Source: Oceanisphaera pacifica
Lineage (GTDB): Bacteria > Pseudomonadota > Gammaproteobacteria > Enterobacterales > Aeromonadaceae
Direction of reading: 5' to 3'
DNA length: 64,000 nucleotides
NCBI RefSeq assembly: GCF_017498065.1
Contig: NZ_JAGDFX010000003.1
Span: 186,001 to 250,000 of the forward strand
This document shows positions 35,338 to 44,763 of the stretch, piece after piece. Position 1 is the stretch's first letter. Each line of letters begins with the position of its first letter. The position numbers were made by a program, and so were the translations under genes. Below the pieces are notes generated by a model that was given only the letters and a program-made list of their open reading frames with translations, was not told where the DNA came from and did not search any database.

Positions 35338-35912
35338 AGCACCGCATAGAATTTTATCAAGCCTCTTTAAAACCCAGTAGCGATAGAGCTAACCTCACCA
35401 CCTTATGGCAAGTGAGCCTCGCCATAGTGGTGGTGTGGGGGTTGGTATTTACTTATGCAGGCTTAACGCATTATCAGCTTGGTCAGCAAAATACCACCTT
35501 GCAAATGACCCTAGCTGCCAAACAACATGATGCAGAACAACTACGTGCCACTTTGTCTGTTTTACAAGGCCGCCAAGATGGAGCAGAGCGCAGCCGTATA
35601 GAACAAAATATTAAAGCACGACAACAGTTACTGAGTTTATTGTCGCAACAAAACCTAGTGTCTTATGCCAATACCTTAAACGACTTGGCGCATATTCCGT
35701 GGGATAATGTTGCCTTACAAGGGCTTACCTTACAGGGGGAACAAATGGTATTACGTGGCGAAGCCGTTACTGCCAGTGCCGTTCCTGCTTGGATATTAGG
35801 CTTTAACTTACGCAGCAGCTTGCGTGGGCACCGTTTTGGGCAATTGGCCATTACCCAGCCACCAGAGGGCGACTTAACCTTTAGCCTTTACAGCACAGGG
35901 ATCACGCCATGA
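35334..35912 (+). CDS. PilN-like MSHA biogenesis protein (MshI2)
   Basis: A 192-residue bitopic membrane protein with a short cytoplasmic start, one membrane segment (LWQVSLAIVVVWGLVFTYAG) and a periplasmic coiled coil, the layout of PilN/GspL-C. It starts at GTG 35334 overlapping the mshI stop, with AGAGGGG upstream. It probably pairs with MshI and MshJ in the inner membrane platform. In Vibrio this position holds the second mshI-like gene. Confidence 0.82.
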   Translation: MKHRIEFYQASLKPSSDRANLTTLWQVSLAIVVVWGLVFTYAGLTHYQLGQQNTTLQMTLAAKQHDAEQLRATLSVLQGRQDGAERSRIEQNIKARQQLLSLLSQQNLVSYANTLNDLAHIPWDNVALQGLTLQGEQMVLRGEAVTASAVPAWILGFNLRSSLRGHRFGQLAITQPPEGDLTFSLYSTGITP

Positions 35913-36595
35913 GTGGGGTTAAACAACAAATAGCCGATTTACAAAGTCGCTTTATTGGCTTGTCTCAACGAGAGCGTTGGCTGGTGCTGGGGGCTAGCTG
36001 GGCTTTGTTGGCGTGGGTGGGGTTATTAATCTATGAGTCTAGCCTGCAGGCCAGCATAGAGCAGCAAGAGCAAGCCCAACAAAGCCTAGAGCGCCAAATT
36101 AATGAGCAAACACAACTTAGTGCCGAGCTAGAACTCGCTATTGCTAAGCTATCGAATAATGGCCAAGAGCAACAATTAGCCAGATTAAATCAGCGCCTTA
36201 GTCGGCTTAACGAAAATGTGGATGAGCGCATGCGTACCCTAGTTGAGCCGGATCAAATGTCGAGCTTGCTACTCACTATGTTAGAAAAAAGCGACGGGCT
36301 TACCTTGCTGGAGCTGGGTAACCAACCGCCAGAGTTACTTAATGCCAATGCCATGGCCGAGGCGGCCAACTCAAGCAATACCGCCAGTTATAGCCAAGCC
36401 CTATATCGACATAATTTAAGCTTGCAGCTAAGTGGTAGCTACATGGCGTTGCTTGATTATGTACAGCAGCTAGAACAGCTATCTGGGCGTATCTTTTGGC
36501 AAGGCCTTGAGTTTGAGGTAGAAGAATACCCGCAGGCTATTATTCGCCTTAATTTTTTTACCATTAGCCAGCATAAGGAGTTGTTGCGTGGTTAA
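35909..36595 (+). CDS. mshJ: MSHA biogenesis protein MshJ (PilO-like)
   Basis: A 228-residue bitopic protein. A single membrane segment (LVLGASWALLAWVGLLIYES, about residues 27-46) is followed by a long coiled coil rich in Gln/Glu and a ferredoxin-like C-terminal domain, as in PilO/GspM. It forms the periplasmic alignment complex with the PilN-like protein. The ATG overlaps the previous stop (ATGA). Confidence 0.85.
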   Translation: MSGVKQQIADLQSRFIGLSQRERWLVLGASWALLAWVGLLIYESSLQASIEQQEQAQQSLERQINEQTQLSAELELAIAKLSNNGQEQQLARLNQRLSRLNENVDERMRTLVEPDQMSSLLLTMLEKSDGLTLLELGNQPPELLNANAMAEAANSSNTASYSQALYRHNLSLQLSGSYMALLDYVQQLEQLSGRIFWQGLEFEVEEYPQAIIRLNFFTISQHKELLRG

Positions 36596-36905
36596 TTCAT
36601 TATTGCTGTTGTTACTCAGCACCACAGCGGGGGCGCAAGATCCTACGCGGCCATTAAGCCCCATAGCGCAGCCCAGTACAGAGGTACAGAACGAGGCGCC
36701 TAAACAAATAGAATTACAATTGCAGGCGATTTTTAGTGGTCGTCATGCCATCGCTATTATTGATGGCCAGCGTTATCAGGTAGGCGATCAGGTACAAAAC
36801 TACCGACTGTCGCGCATTAAATCCGATCGCGTATTGCTTGAAGGGCAGGGGAGTCCGCTTACCCTGACCTTGTTTCCTACATTATCAAATACGAGTACGC
36901 CATGA
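36588..36905 (+). CDS. mshK: MSHA biogenesis protein MshK (PilP-like)
   Basis: A 105-residue secreted protein. A signal peptide (VNSLLLLLLSTTAGAQ) is followed by DPTRPL, the conserved start of mature MshK, and a small beta domain (LQAIFSGRHAIAIIDGQRYQ) that would contact the secretin MshL. It starts at GTG 36588 with AAGGAG 7 nt upstream and overlaps mshJ. Confidence 0.87.
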   Translation: MVNSLLLLLLSTTAGAQDPTRPLSPIAQPSTEVQNEAPKQIELQLQAIFSGRHAIAIIDGQRYQVGDQVQNYRLSRIKSDRVLLEGQGSPLTLTLFPTLSNTSTP

Positions 36906-38662
36906 ACTTAACGATACGACCTTTAGCCATCGCCTTGCTAAGTGCTTCTATGGCGGCCTGTGTCACCTCACCCGACGGCACTTTGCCCAAAGAGGCATTA
37001 GATGAGGCGTTAGCGATTAAACCCAATAGTGTGCCAGACGATGTACAGCGCGAGCTACTTAGTGCCAAACCTGTTAGCACTGCCGTTACCCCAGCAGTGC
37101 GTGCCCGTCGTTTTAATATTGCCGCCAATGGCGTGCCCGCCAATGGTTTTTTTAATGCCCTTGCCAGCCAACACGGCATTAGCATTGCGACTCATCCCGA
37201 AGTAAGCGGCGCGATTAGCCTTAACTTACGTCAAGCTACTTTAGCCGAAACCATGGCCGCTATTTCGCAGCTCTATGGCTATGGCATAGAGCATAAAAAT
37301 GGCGTGTATCAGGTGTACCCTAACGGCGTGCGTACCCAAACTTTTAACGTTAACTACTTAATGCTTTCGCGCCAAGGGCAGTCACAAACCGCCATTAGCG
37401 GCAGTAACTTGTCGAACACCGATAATGAAAGTGGAAGTAGCAGCAGTTCTACCAACGACGCCACCCGCATTAGCACAGAATCGACCAATGACTTTTGGGT
37501 CGATTTAGAGTCGGCGCTGAGCCGTTTAATTGGCAGCCGAGACGATCGTGTGGTGGTGACTAACCCTCAAGCGGGGTTGGTAAGTGTGCGTGCTAACCCC
37601 AGCGAACTGGCTTTAGTGAAAGATTTTTTAAGCCAAGCTGAGCGCCAGCTTAAGCGTCAGGTAATTTTAGAAGCGCGTATTGTTGAAGTAGAGCTCAAAG
37701 ATGGCTACGAGCAAGGCATTGACTGGCAAGACCTACAGGCCGGTTCAGGGGCCAATATAACACCGCCTTCACGCGTTACCGGTAATGTTAACCCCTTTCC
37801 TGGGTTTAACTTACCCCTTACCGATGTATTGGGAGGGGGCGCCATCTTTAACTTTACCGATGGTAATTTTACCACCGCCGTTAGCTTGTTAGAAACGCAA
37901 GGCGAAGTAAACACCTTATCTAACCCAAGAGTAACCACCAGTAATAACCAAAAAGCCGTCATTAAAGTGGGCACAGACGAATATTTTGTGACCAACTTTA
38001 CCCTTGAAACCACCACCAGCAGTAATGGCAATACCCAACAGTCGCCAGATATAGAGCTAAAGCCGTTTTTCTCGGGCATTTCGCTAGACGTTACCCCACA
38101 AATATCAGAAGACAATAAGGTATTGCTGCACATTCACCCCACAGTCAGTGAGGTGACCGACGGCGAAAAACGCATTAACTTTGGAGAAAACGGTGGCGAG
38201 GTCGTATTACCGTTAGCACGCAGTACCGTGCGTGAGTCCGACACCATAGTAGAGGCTAATTCAGGCGAGATGATCATTATTGGTGGTCTTATGCAAGAAA
38301 AGCAACGCGAACTAAGCAGCGGTGTGCCGGTATTAAGCCGTATTCCTGTGTTGGGTAACTTATTTAAAAATCGCAGTGTTTCTACCGTTAAAAGTGAGCT
38401 GGTGATTATGCTGCGCCCCGTAGTAGTGGCCGAAAATACCTGGACTGATGAGCTACAACGCTCGCGTGACTTATTAGATAAATGGTACCCAGAGCCCCCC
38501 AAGCCGGTACGCAATGTAGACAGCGGCGAAGTGCGCTTTTCTGAGCCTATGCGTGGCATAGATAATAACCAACCTATGGCCAAAAAACCGGTGAGCCAAA
38601 GCACAGGTATTATCTCTAATAATCAGCGGCCCATGCGCACTATTGATCGCGAGACGAGGTAA
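36902..38662 (+). CDS. mshL: MSHA secretin MshL
   Basis: A 586-residue outer membrane secretin. The export signal ends in a lipobox-like SMAAC (Cys20), so it is probably a lipoprotein. N-terminal STN and N1-type domains are followed by a Ser/Asn-rich stretch (about 170-195). The secretin core is at about 260-520 and contains VVEVELKDGYEQGIDW, TLSNPRVTTSNNQKAVIKVG and the C-terminal SGEMIIIGGLMQEKQ. It forms the pore for the pilus. Overlaps mshK by 4 bp, and mshN starts at its stop. Confidence 0.94.
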   Translation: MNLTIRPLAIALLSASMAACVTSPDGTLPKEALDEALAIKPNSVPDDVQRELLSAKPVSTAVTPAVRARRFNIAANGVPANGFFNALASQHGISIATHPEVSGAISLNLRQATLAETMAAISQLYGYGIEHKNGVYQVYPNGVRTQTFNVNYLMLSRQGQSQTAISGSNLSNTDNESGSSSSSTNDATRISTESTNDFWVDLESALSRLIGSRDDRVVVTNPQAGLVSVRANPSELALVKDFLSQAERQLKRQVILEARIVEVELKDGYEQGIDWQDLQAGSGANITPPSRVTGNVNPFPGFNLPLTDVLGGGAIFNFTDGNFTTAVSLLETQGEVNTLSNPRVTTSNNQKAVIKVGTDEYFVTNFTLETTTSSNGNTQQSPDIELKPFFSGISLDVTPQISEDNKVLLHIHPTVSEVTDGEKRINFGENGGEVVLPLARSTVRESDTIVEANSGEMIIIGGLMQEKQRELSSGVPVLSRIPVLGNLFKNRSVSTVKSELVIMLRPVVVAENTWTDELQRSRDLLDKWYPEPPKPVRNVDSGEVRFSEPMRGIDNNQPMAKKPVSQSTGIISNNQRPMRTIDRETR

Positions 38663-39588
38663 TGACAGTTAGCCATAATATAAGGCCATACAACTTGAGC
38701 ATGATAACGGTTGTGCTGGGGCTGCTAGCAATAACGCTGCTCTCTCAAGCCCGTGCTCAAGCAACAGAGTCAGTGGCCAATAATCCAGTAACCAATAATC
38801 AGGTAGCCATTACCGATTTAATGGTTAACGCACCAGAGGCCGAGCTGGACGCCCTTGCGCGCCAATATTTACAACAAGTGGCGCCCAATGCACCCACACC
38901 GCCCACTGTGACTCACAGAGCCATGGCCCCTAGTGCAGGCGTAACTACAAAAAGCGTTGCTAGCAGTTTAGACATTAGCGAGGTCAAACTATCGCGCAAG
39001 CAATGGTTAAATGAAGTTAACCGCCAAGCTGATACTGCACTTGCAAATAATAACTGGCCGCTGGCCGAAGTCACACTGGCGCAAGCCTTGGGGGAATTTA
39101 GCGATGCGCATAAGTTGCGTTTGCGTTTAGCCTCGCTTATGTATGGCCGTGGCGCGCTAAGCCAAGCCAGCCAAGTACTACAACAAGGCCTACACTTGGC
39201 GCCTCAGCAGCCTGATCTACGACTGACCTTAGCGCGGTTATTAGCAGAGCAAGGCCGCTATAGTGCTGCTTTACAACTGCTCAATGAGGCGCAACCGCCC
39301 TTGGCCGAGCACCTCGATTATTACAGCCTAAAAGCCGATATGGCCAGGCGTAGCAATCAGTGCCATCAAGCCATTACTACGTATCAGCAATTACTTACCC
39401 ACAGTAGAGTCGGCGCTTGGTGGTTAGGCTTGGGTTTATGCCAGCGCGAGTTAGGGGAAGACTTTAGCTCGGCTTTTTTACAGGCGCGAGCCAGTGCCGA
39501 TTTAGGCCAAGCCTCACAACGTTTTGTAGAGCAGCAGCTAACACAATTGCAGCAAGGGGAGCACAATGTCCAAACACAAGCTAACTAA
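38662..39588 (+). CDS. mshN: MSHA biogenesis protein MshN (TPR protein)
   Basis: A 308-residue protein with an N-terminal membrane anchor (SMITVVLGLLAITLLSQARA) and a C-terminal half of tetratricopeptide repeats (about residues 125-300, e.g. PLAEVTLAQALGEFSDAHKL and QPDLRLTLARLLAEQGRYSA). It begins within the mshL stop (TAATG), so mshM, which lies between mshL and mshN in Vibrio and Shewanella, has no room here. Confidence 0.85.
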   Translation: MTVSHNIRPYNLSMITVVLGLLAITLLSQARAQATESVANNPVTNNQVAITDLMVNAPEAELDALARQYLQQVAPNAPTPPTVTHRAMAPSAGVTTKSVASSLDISEVKLSRKQWLNEVNRQADTALANNNWPLAEVTLAQALGEFSDAHKLRLRLASLMYGRGALSQASQVLQQGLHLAPQQPDLRLTLARLLAEQGRYSAALQLLNEAQPPLAEHLDYYSLKADMARRSNQCHQAITTYQQLLTHSRVGAWWLGLGLCQRELGEDFSSAFLQARASADLGQASQRFVEQQLTQLQQGEHNVQTQAN

Positions 39589-41263
39589 GCGCCTGGGTGA
39601 GTTGTTAATTGACCATGAGGTAATAACCGAACAACAGCTAGACGCGGTATTACAACAGCAACAGCGTGAAGGCGGGCGTATTGGTGCGCTTATGGTGCAA
39701 ATGGGCATATTAACCGAGCCTGAGCTGCTGGGCTTTGTGGCCGAGCAACTGGGCTTGCCGCTGCTTGATCTTAATAAAATCGACATTGATCCCAAAGCCG
39801 TCAAATTATTATCAGAAGTGTATGCGCGCCGCCACCGAGCATTGGTGATTGAAGCCAGCGACACAGACGCCACCGTAGTGCTGTCTGATCCCGCCGATCT
39901 TGATACCCAAGATGCGATAAGCAATTTACTCTCACCCCGAGAAGTACACTTAGCGGTTGCGTTGCAAAGCCAATTATTTGATTTATACGATCATTTATAC
40001 CGGCGCACCGACGACATTGCCCATTTGGCCGAGCAGCTACAAGGCGAAAATGCCCCCAGCCGACCAATAATGGAAGCGGCTGGGCTAGATGACAGCGACG
40101 CTACCGTAGCCAAGCTGCTTTATTCGATGTTTGAAGACGCCCTGCAAGTGGGCGCGTCAGATATTCATATAGAGCCTGATAAAAAGTTGATCCGTTTTCG
40201 GATGCGAGTAGACGGGCGCTTGCAAGAAACCGAGCTAAAAGAGGTGAACATTGGGCCTGCCATTGTCTCGCGGCTAAAAATTATGGCCGGGTTAGATATT
40301 TCAGAACGTCGCCTCCCTCAAGATGGCCGCTTTGCTTTAACGATAAAAGACAGCCCTGTAGATATTCGTATGGCCACCATGCCAGTACAATTTGGTGAGG
40401 CCGTAGTACTGAGGCTGCTCGATCAATCTCAGGGTATTCGCAGCCTAGACAAAGCCGGCATGCCCCCCGAGCTACTGACTAAATTTCGCCGCAAGTTAGC
40501 CGCGCCCAACGGTATTATCTTGGTTACAGGCCCCACAGGGAGCGGTAAAACCACTACCCTTTATGGGGCTTTAACTGAGCTCAACACCCCAGAGCTAAAA
40601 ATTATTACCGCCGAAGACCCAGTAGAATATCAATTGCCACGAGTTAACCAAGTACAGGTGAATACCAAAGCGGGCTTAACCTTTGCCTCTATCTTGCGTA
40701 CCAGCCTGCGCCAAGATCCAGACGTATTACTAATTGGGGAAATGCGTGACCAAGAAACTGCCGAAATTGCCATGCGCGGCGCACTGACCGGTCACTTAGT
40801 ACTTTCTACCTTGCACACCAACGATGCGGCAAGCTCGGCGGTGCGCTTAATGGACATGGGCGTGCCGGGCTTTTTGGTGGCCAGTACCTTAAAAGGCATA
40901 TTGGCGCAGCGCCTAGTACGTCGCTTATGCGAATACTGCAAAGTAGAGCATCAGCTTGAGCAAAGCGAACAGCAGTTTTTGCAATACTTAAGCCCAGCGG
41001 CCAGTCACACCGGCTTTTACCAAGGCGAGGGTTGTGCCAGTTGTAACCACACCGGTGCTAAAGGGCGAGTGGGGGTTTATGAATGGTTAGAAATTACCCA
41101 CGAGATGGCCGATTGCTTGCGTGAGCAAAACATAGACGGCTTTAACCAGCTCGTGGCCAACGATAAGGGCTACATTACTCTGGCCAAAGCGGCCCTTAAG
41201 CTGGCTCAAGCCGGTGACATTGCTCTAAGTGAAGTGCTGCGCTTAAGTGAGTGGATAGACTAA
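39566..41263 (+). CDS. mshE: MSHA pilus extension ATPase MshE
   Basis: A 565-residue GspE/PilB-type secretion ATPase. N-terminal MshEN repeats (KRLGELLIDHEVITEQQLDA and RIGALMVQMGILTEPELLGF) are the c-di-GMP-binding module of this family. In the first copy the usual Gly is replaced by His. Walker A is VTGPTGSGKTTTLYG, followed by an Asp box, Walker B and a four-Cys zinc site (CEYCKVEH and CASC). It powers pilus extension. Starts 23 bp before the mshN stop, with GGGGAG upstream. Confidence 0.95.
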   Translation: MSKHKLTKRLGELLIDHEVITEQQLDAVLQQQQREGGRIGALMVQMGILTEPELLGFVAEQLGLPLLDLNKIDIDPKAVKLLSEVYARRHRALVIEASDTDATVVLSDPADLDTQDAISNLLSPREVHLAVALQSQLFDLYDHLYRRTDDIAHLAEQLQGENAPSRPIMEAAGLDDSDATVAKLLYSMFEDALQVGASDIHIEPDKKLIRFRMRVDGRLQETELKEVNIGPAIVSRLKIMAGLDISERRLPQDGRFALTIKDSPVDIRMATMPVQFGEAVVLRLLDQSQGIRSLDKAGMPPELLTKFRRKLAAPNGIILVTGPTGSGKTTTLYGALTELNTPELKIITAEDPVEYQLPRVNQVQVNTKAGLTFASILRTSLRQDPDVLLIGEMRDQETAEIAMRGALTGHLVLSTLHTNDAASSAVRLMDMGVPGFLVASTLKGILAQRLVRRLCEYCKVEHQLEQSEQQFLQYLSPAASHTGFYQGEGCASCNHTGAKGRVGVYEWLEITHEMADCLREQNIDGFNQLVANDKGYITLAKAALKLAQAGDIALSEVLRLSEWID

Positions 41264-42483
41264 TGGCCTTTTTTGAATACCGTGCCCGCAACACGCGAGG
41301 GGAGCTAAATAAAGGCCGATTAGAAGCCGCTACAGAGCAAGCCGCCGCCGACAGTTTAATAAATGCCGGTTTAATGCCGGTTGAAATTAAAGAAGCCAGC
41401 AGCAGCGCCAAAAACAGCTTTAAATGGCAGACGTTTTTACACGGCGGTGTAAAACTCGAAGTGTTATTAATTTTATGTCGGCAGTTTTCTTCCCTCACCC
41501 GCGCCGGTATTCCTATTTTGCGTATTGTAGAAGGCTTGCGCGATACCACAGACAATAAAGTATTGATAGCGGCACTAACCGAGGTGGTAACGGCACTTAA
41601 CCAAGGCCAAACGCTCGCTAATGCCTTGGCCGCTCATCCGCATATTTTTAATACCTTATTTGTGTCACTGGTTGAAGTAGGGGAGAGTACCGGTCAATTA
41701 GAAGAAGCCTTTTTGCAGTTAGCGCATTATTTTCAGTTAGAGCTAGACACCAAACGTCGGGTAAAAGCCGCCACTCGCTACCCCATGTTTGTGAGTATTG
41801 CCATGGTAGCGGCCATGGTGGTGGTGAATATTTATGTGATCCCGGCCTTTACCGGTATTTTTGCCAGCATGGGCTCTGAGTTACCGCTGGTCACTCGAAT
41901 TTTGATTGCTACCTCTGAGTTTTTTACTAACTATATTTGGCACATGGTGGTGGGCATTATAGCGGTAATAATGTTGCTGCTGCGTTACGTAAAAACCAAG
42001 CAAGGCCGGTTACGCTGGCACAGATTATTATTGCGCATTCCCATTATTGGCCCCTTGGTTAATCGTATATTATTAGCGCGCTTTTGCCGCAGCTTTTCGA
42101 TGATGCTTGGCTCGGGCGTACCCATAGTACAAGTGCTCACCTTGGCCGGTAATGCCACCGGCAACGCCTATTTAACTCAAGCTATTCTAGAAATGGGCGA
42201 TAAACTAGCATCGGGCAGCAGCTTATCGGCGGTAGCAGAAGAAAGTAAGGTATTTACCCCACTGATTTTACAGATGTTTAAAGTGGGTGAAGAAACCGGT
42301 CGCGTAGACCAAATGGTGATGGAAGCCGGCAAGTTCTATGAAGAAGAAGTGGACTACGATATTAGTAACTTAACCTCTAAAATAGAGCCGATATTAATAG
42401 TGGTTATCTCTGCCATGGTGTTAACGCTGGCACTGGGTATATTTACCCCCATGTGGGACATGGTGGGCTTGGTGAATCAGTAA
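41263..42483 (+). CDS. mshG: MSHA inner membrane platform protein MshG (PilC/GspF-like)
   Basis: A 406-residue type II secretion F-domain protein with two GspF domains (about residues 65-190 and 270-390) and three membrane segments, including MFVSIAMVAAMVVVNIYVIP. The start MAFFEYRARNTRGELNKGRL fits the family. ATG 41263 overlaps the mshE stop as TAATG; a GTG at 41251 is the alternative. MshF and MshB, which usually follow in Vibrio, are not found. Confidence 0.93.
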   Translation: MAFFEYRARNTRGELNKGRLEAATEQAAADSLINAGLMPVEIKEASSSAKNSFKWQTFLHGGVKLEVLLILCRQFSSLTRAGIPILRIVEGLRDTTDNKVLIAALTEVVTALNQGQTLANALAAHPHIFNTLFVSLVEVGESTGQLEEAFLQLAHYFQLELDTKRRVKAATRYPMFVSIAMVAAMVVVNIYVIPAFTGIFASMGSELPLVTRILIATSEFFTNYIWHMVVGIIAVIMLLLRYVKTKQGRLRWHRLLLRIPIIGPLVNRILLARFCRSFSMMLGSGVPIVQVLTLAGNATGNAYLTQAILEMGDKLASGSSLSAVAEESKVFTPLILQMFKVGEETGRVDQMVMEAGKFYEEEVDYDISNLTSKIEPILIVVISAMVLTLALGIFTPMWDMVGLVNQ

Positions 42484-43664
42484 AAAGCTGAAAGGCAGTG
42501 ACTAGGGACTGGTGAATAGGGAATAGTAACCGACAGATAAGCGTGGTTCTCTAATCCCCAATCCCCAATCCCCAATCCCCAATCACTAATCACTCAAGAA
42601 CTAACACCCTTTTGCCACGGAAGAACACGGAATACACGGAAAAATAGCGATAAAATCGGAATAAAGGCCTATTAAGGGTGAAATGGTCGAATTGTATTGG
42701 TAGGGGCGAATTTATTCGCACAAAAAACTGACCGCTGATAGCTGATAGCTGATAGCTGACGGCTTAAAGCTGCCCTTACAGTCATTGCGAGGAGCGCAGC
42801 AACGCGGCAATCCATGTAACAGGCGGCTGTACGCTTTACGCCATACGCGGTACGAAAAGAGTGGGCTAAAACATAGCGCCCGACGCCCAGCTCCAAGCGC
42901 CCAGATAAGCTAAACCTAAGACCCTTTTGCAACGGAAGAACACGGAATACACGGAAAAATAGCGATAAAATCGGAATAAAGGCCTATCAAGGGTGAAATG
43001 GTCGAATTGTATTGGTAGGGGCGAATTTATTCGCACAAAAAACTGGCCGCTGATCGCTGACGGCTTAAAGCTGCCCTTACAGTCATTGCGAGGAGCGTAG
43101 CGACGCGGCAATCCATGTAACAGCCAGCGGTACGCTTTACGCCATACGCCATACGCGGTACGAAAAGAATGGGCAAAACATAGCGCCCGGCGCCCGGCTC
43201 CAAGCGCCCAGATAAGCTAAACCTAAGACCCTTTTGCAACGGAAGAACACGGAATACACGGAAAAATAGCGATAAGATCTGAATTAAGGCCTGCTAAGGG
43301 TGAAGCGGTCGAATTGTATTGGTAGGGGCGAATTTATTCGCACAAAAAACTGGCCGCTGATAGCTGACGGCTTAAAGCTGCCCTTACAGTCATTGCGAGG
43401 AGCGTAGCGACGCGGCAATCCATTTTATATTGGTGACTCGGGACTAGGGACTAGGGACTAGGGATTAGGGAATAGAAGATCAGTGATTAAACCACCAATC
43501 CCTGTTCACTGCCCAATATTTAAACAACAACGGTTGAATAGCCTCAAGCGGAGCGGTATTATTACTAATAACTTTATTCATTATTGTGTACACTGATGCT
43601 TTAAAGTGGCACAGTCATTTTTACAACCAACACGGTTTATAACAACAAGAGCAAGGAACAAAAT
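42484..43664 (+). repeat. Three-copy tandem repeat array and repeat mosaic between mshG and mshA
   Basis: No gene is visible over 1.18 kb. After AT-rich ATCCCCA-type short repeats, three tandem copies of a unit of about 310 bp begin near 42605, 42920 and 43228. The anchors CGGAAGAACACGG lie at 42618, 42933 and 43240. Each unit runs: ACGGAATACACGGAAAAATA, a GGGGCGAATTTATTCGCACA palindrome, GCTGATAGCTGACGG units, and the GTCATTGCGAGGAGCG element (42781-42815, 43082-43116, 43389-43423). GACTAGGGACTAGGG repeats follow. The last 170 bp are unique and should contain the mshA promoter. Confidence 0.9.
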
Positions 43665-44186
43665 ATGAAAAGAAGTGCGGGTTTTACCCTAATTGAATTA
43701 GTTATCGTTATCGTTATTTTAGGTATTTTAGGTGCAGTAGCAGCGCCTAAGTTATTTAACCTACAAGGTGATGCTTATAGTGCCAACCTTAATGCCATGA
43801 AGAGTTCTATTTCGACGGGTATGACAATGGCGAATGCTAAGGCGCAGATTGAAGGTAAATATAATGTTGCTGGTGCTGCAACAGCTGGTGAGGATACAGT
43901 AGGAGATTACTTTAATGTTGGATTTACTGCGGGTTTTCCTAAAATCGGCACTGCAGATAATGACTGGAAAGACGGTATTCTAGGTACTCTAGAAGAATTT
44001 GATATTGCCCGTTATGATTTTGATCCTACTGAGGCTGTAGCTAACACATCAGCTGGAGTATTATTAATATCTCCTAATGCAGCTAATGATTCTGCGAATT
44101 GTTATGTTCGTTATACTGAAGCTTTAAAACCTGAAGGCGGCGCTAGAACATCGGCCAAAGTAGAAGCTGAAACTTCAGGCTGTTAA
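43665..44186 (+). CDS. mshA: MSHA major pilin MshA
   Basis: A 173-residue type IVa-like prepilin. A very short leader, MKRSAG, is cut by the prepilin peptidase before FTLIELVIVIVILGILGAVA, with Glu at +5 of the mature chain. The head domain has a C-terminal disulfide region (Cys in DSANCYVRYTEA and the final SGC). It is preceded by GAGCAAGGAAC and followed by a strong terminator, consistent with separate high-level expression as the major subunit. Confidence 0.94.
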   Translation: MKRSAGFTLIELVIVIVILGILGAVAAPKLFNLQGDAYSANLNAMKSSISTGMTMANAKAQIEGKYNVAGAATAGEDTVGDYFNVGFTAGFPKIGTADNDWKDGILGTLEEFDIARYDFDPTEAVANTSAGVLLISPNAANDSANCYVRYTEALKPEGGARTSAKVEAETSGC

Positions 44187-44201
44187 TAACCAATAATCGA
44201 C

Positions 44202-44226
44202 AAGGGCGGCTTAGGCCGCCTTTTTT
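44202..44226 (+). terminator. Intrinsic terminator after mshA
   Basis: AAGGGCGGC-TTAG-GCCGCCTTTTTT lies 15 bp after the mshA stop. A 6-bp GC stem with flanking A-T pairs and a T6 run is a strong terminator; it may set a high mshA-to-minor-pilin ratio. Confidence 0.9.
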
Positions 44227-44250
44227 CTCACTCTATGAAGTATAAAATTT

Positions 44251-44763
44251 ATGCAGATAGAGCGTGGTTTTACGCTAATTGAATTAGTATTAGTGCTGTT
44301 GCTGATTGGCATAATGAGCGCTGTGGCAGTGCCACGCCTGTTTAGCAATGCCGATACTGGCAATATTACGACTCGCGATGCGTTAGTGTCTCGGTTGCGG
44401 TTAGTGCAAACCATGAATATGAATGAGCCTCAAACTCAGCGTACGCGCTTGGTGGTGGGTCAACCTCAAAATGGTCAAACGGGCTTTGCCCATATTACTG
44501 ATGTTATCAGTGCCGATGCCGATCCGGTCGGTAGTGCTAACCTTAGTGACACCTCAGCTTGGCGACGCATGCATAATGCCGATGCCGCTATTACCGTAAA
44601 TACACGGACTAATTTTTCTCTCCTTTTTACCCGCTTAGGCAAGCCAAAGCTTTATGGTAGCAATGGACAACTTGTTACTGATTGCGAGAGCGGCTGTGAA
44701 TTACTTGTTGGCAATAAATATAAACTGCGCATCGAATCGGAGGGTTATATACATGGTTTATAA
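44251..44763 (+). CDS. mshC: MSHA minor pilin MshC
   Basis: A 170-residue prepilin-like protein. The leader MQIERG is cut before FTLIELVLVLLLIGIMSAVA. The C-terminal TDCESGCELLVGN holds a likely disulfide. It is the first of the minor pilin genes C, D, O, P that prime pilus assembly. It overlaps the mshD start. Confidence 0.88.
   Translation: MQIERGFTLIELVLVLLLIGIMSAVAVPRLFSNADTGNITTRDALVSRLRLVQTMNMNEPQTQRTRLVVGQPQNGQTGFAHITDVISADADPVGSANLSDTSAWRRMHNADAAITVNTRTNFSLLFTRLGKPKLYGSNGQLVTDCESGCELLVGNKYKLRIESEGYIHGL

Noticed and set aside
42672-43239. Three overlapping open frames in the mshG-mshA gap
   Set aside because: They repeat the same peptides because they lie in the tandem repeat array; no ribosome sites or domains.
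42605-43430. Possible CRISPR array
   Set aside because: Three copies of about 310 bp are nearly identical along most of their length; there are no short repeats with unique spacers and no cas genes.
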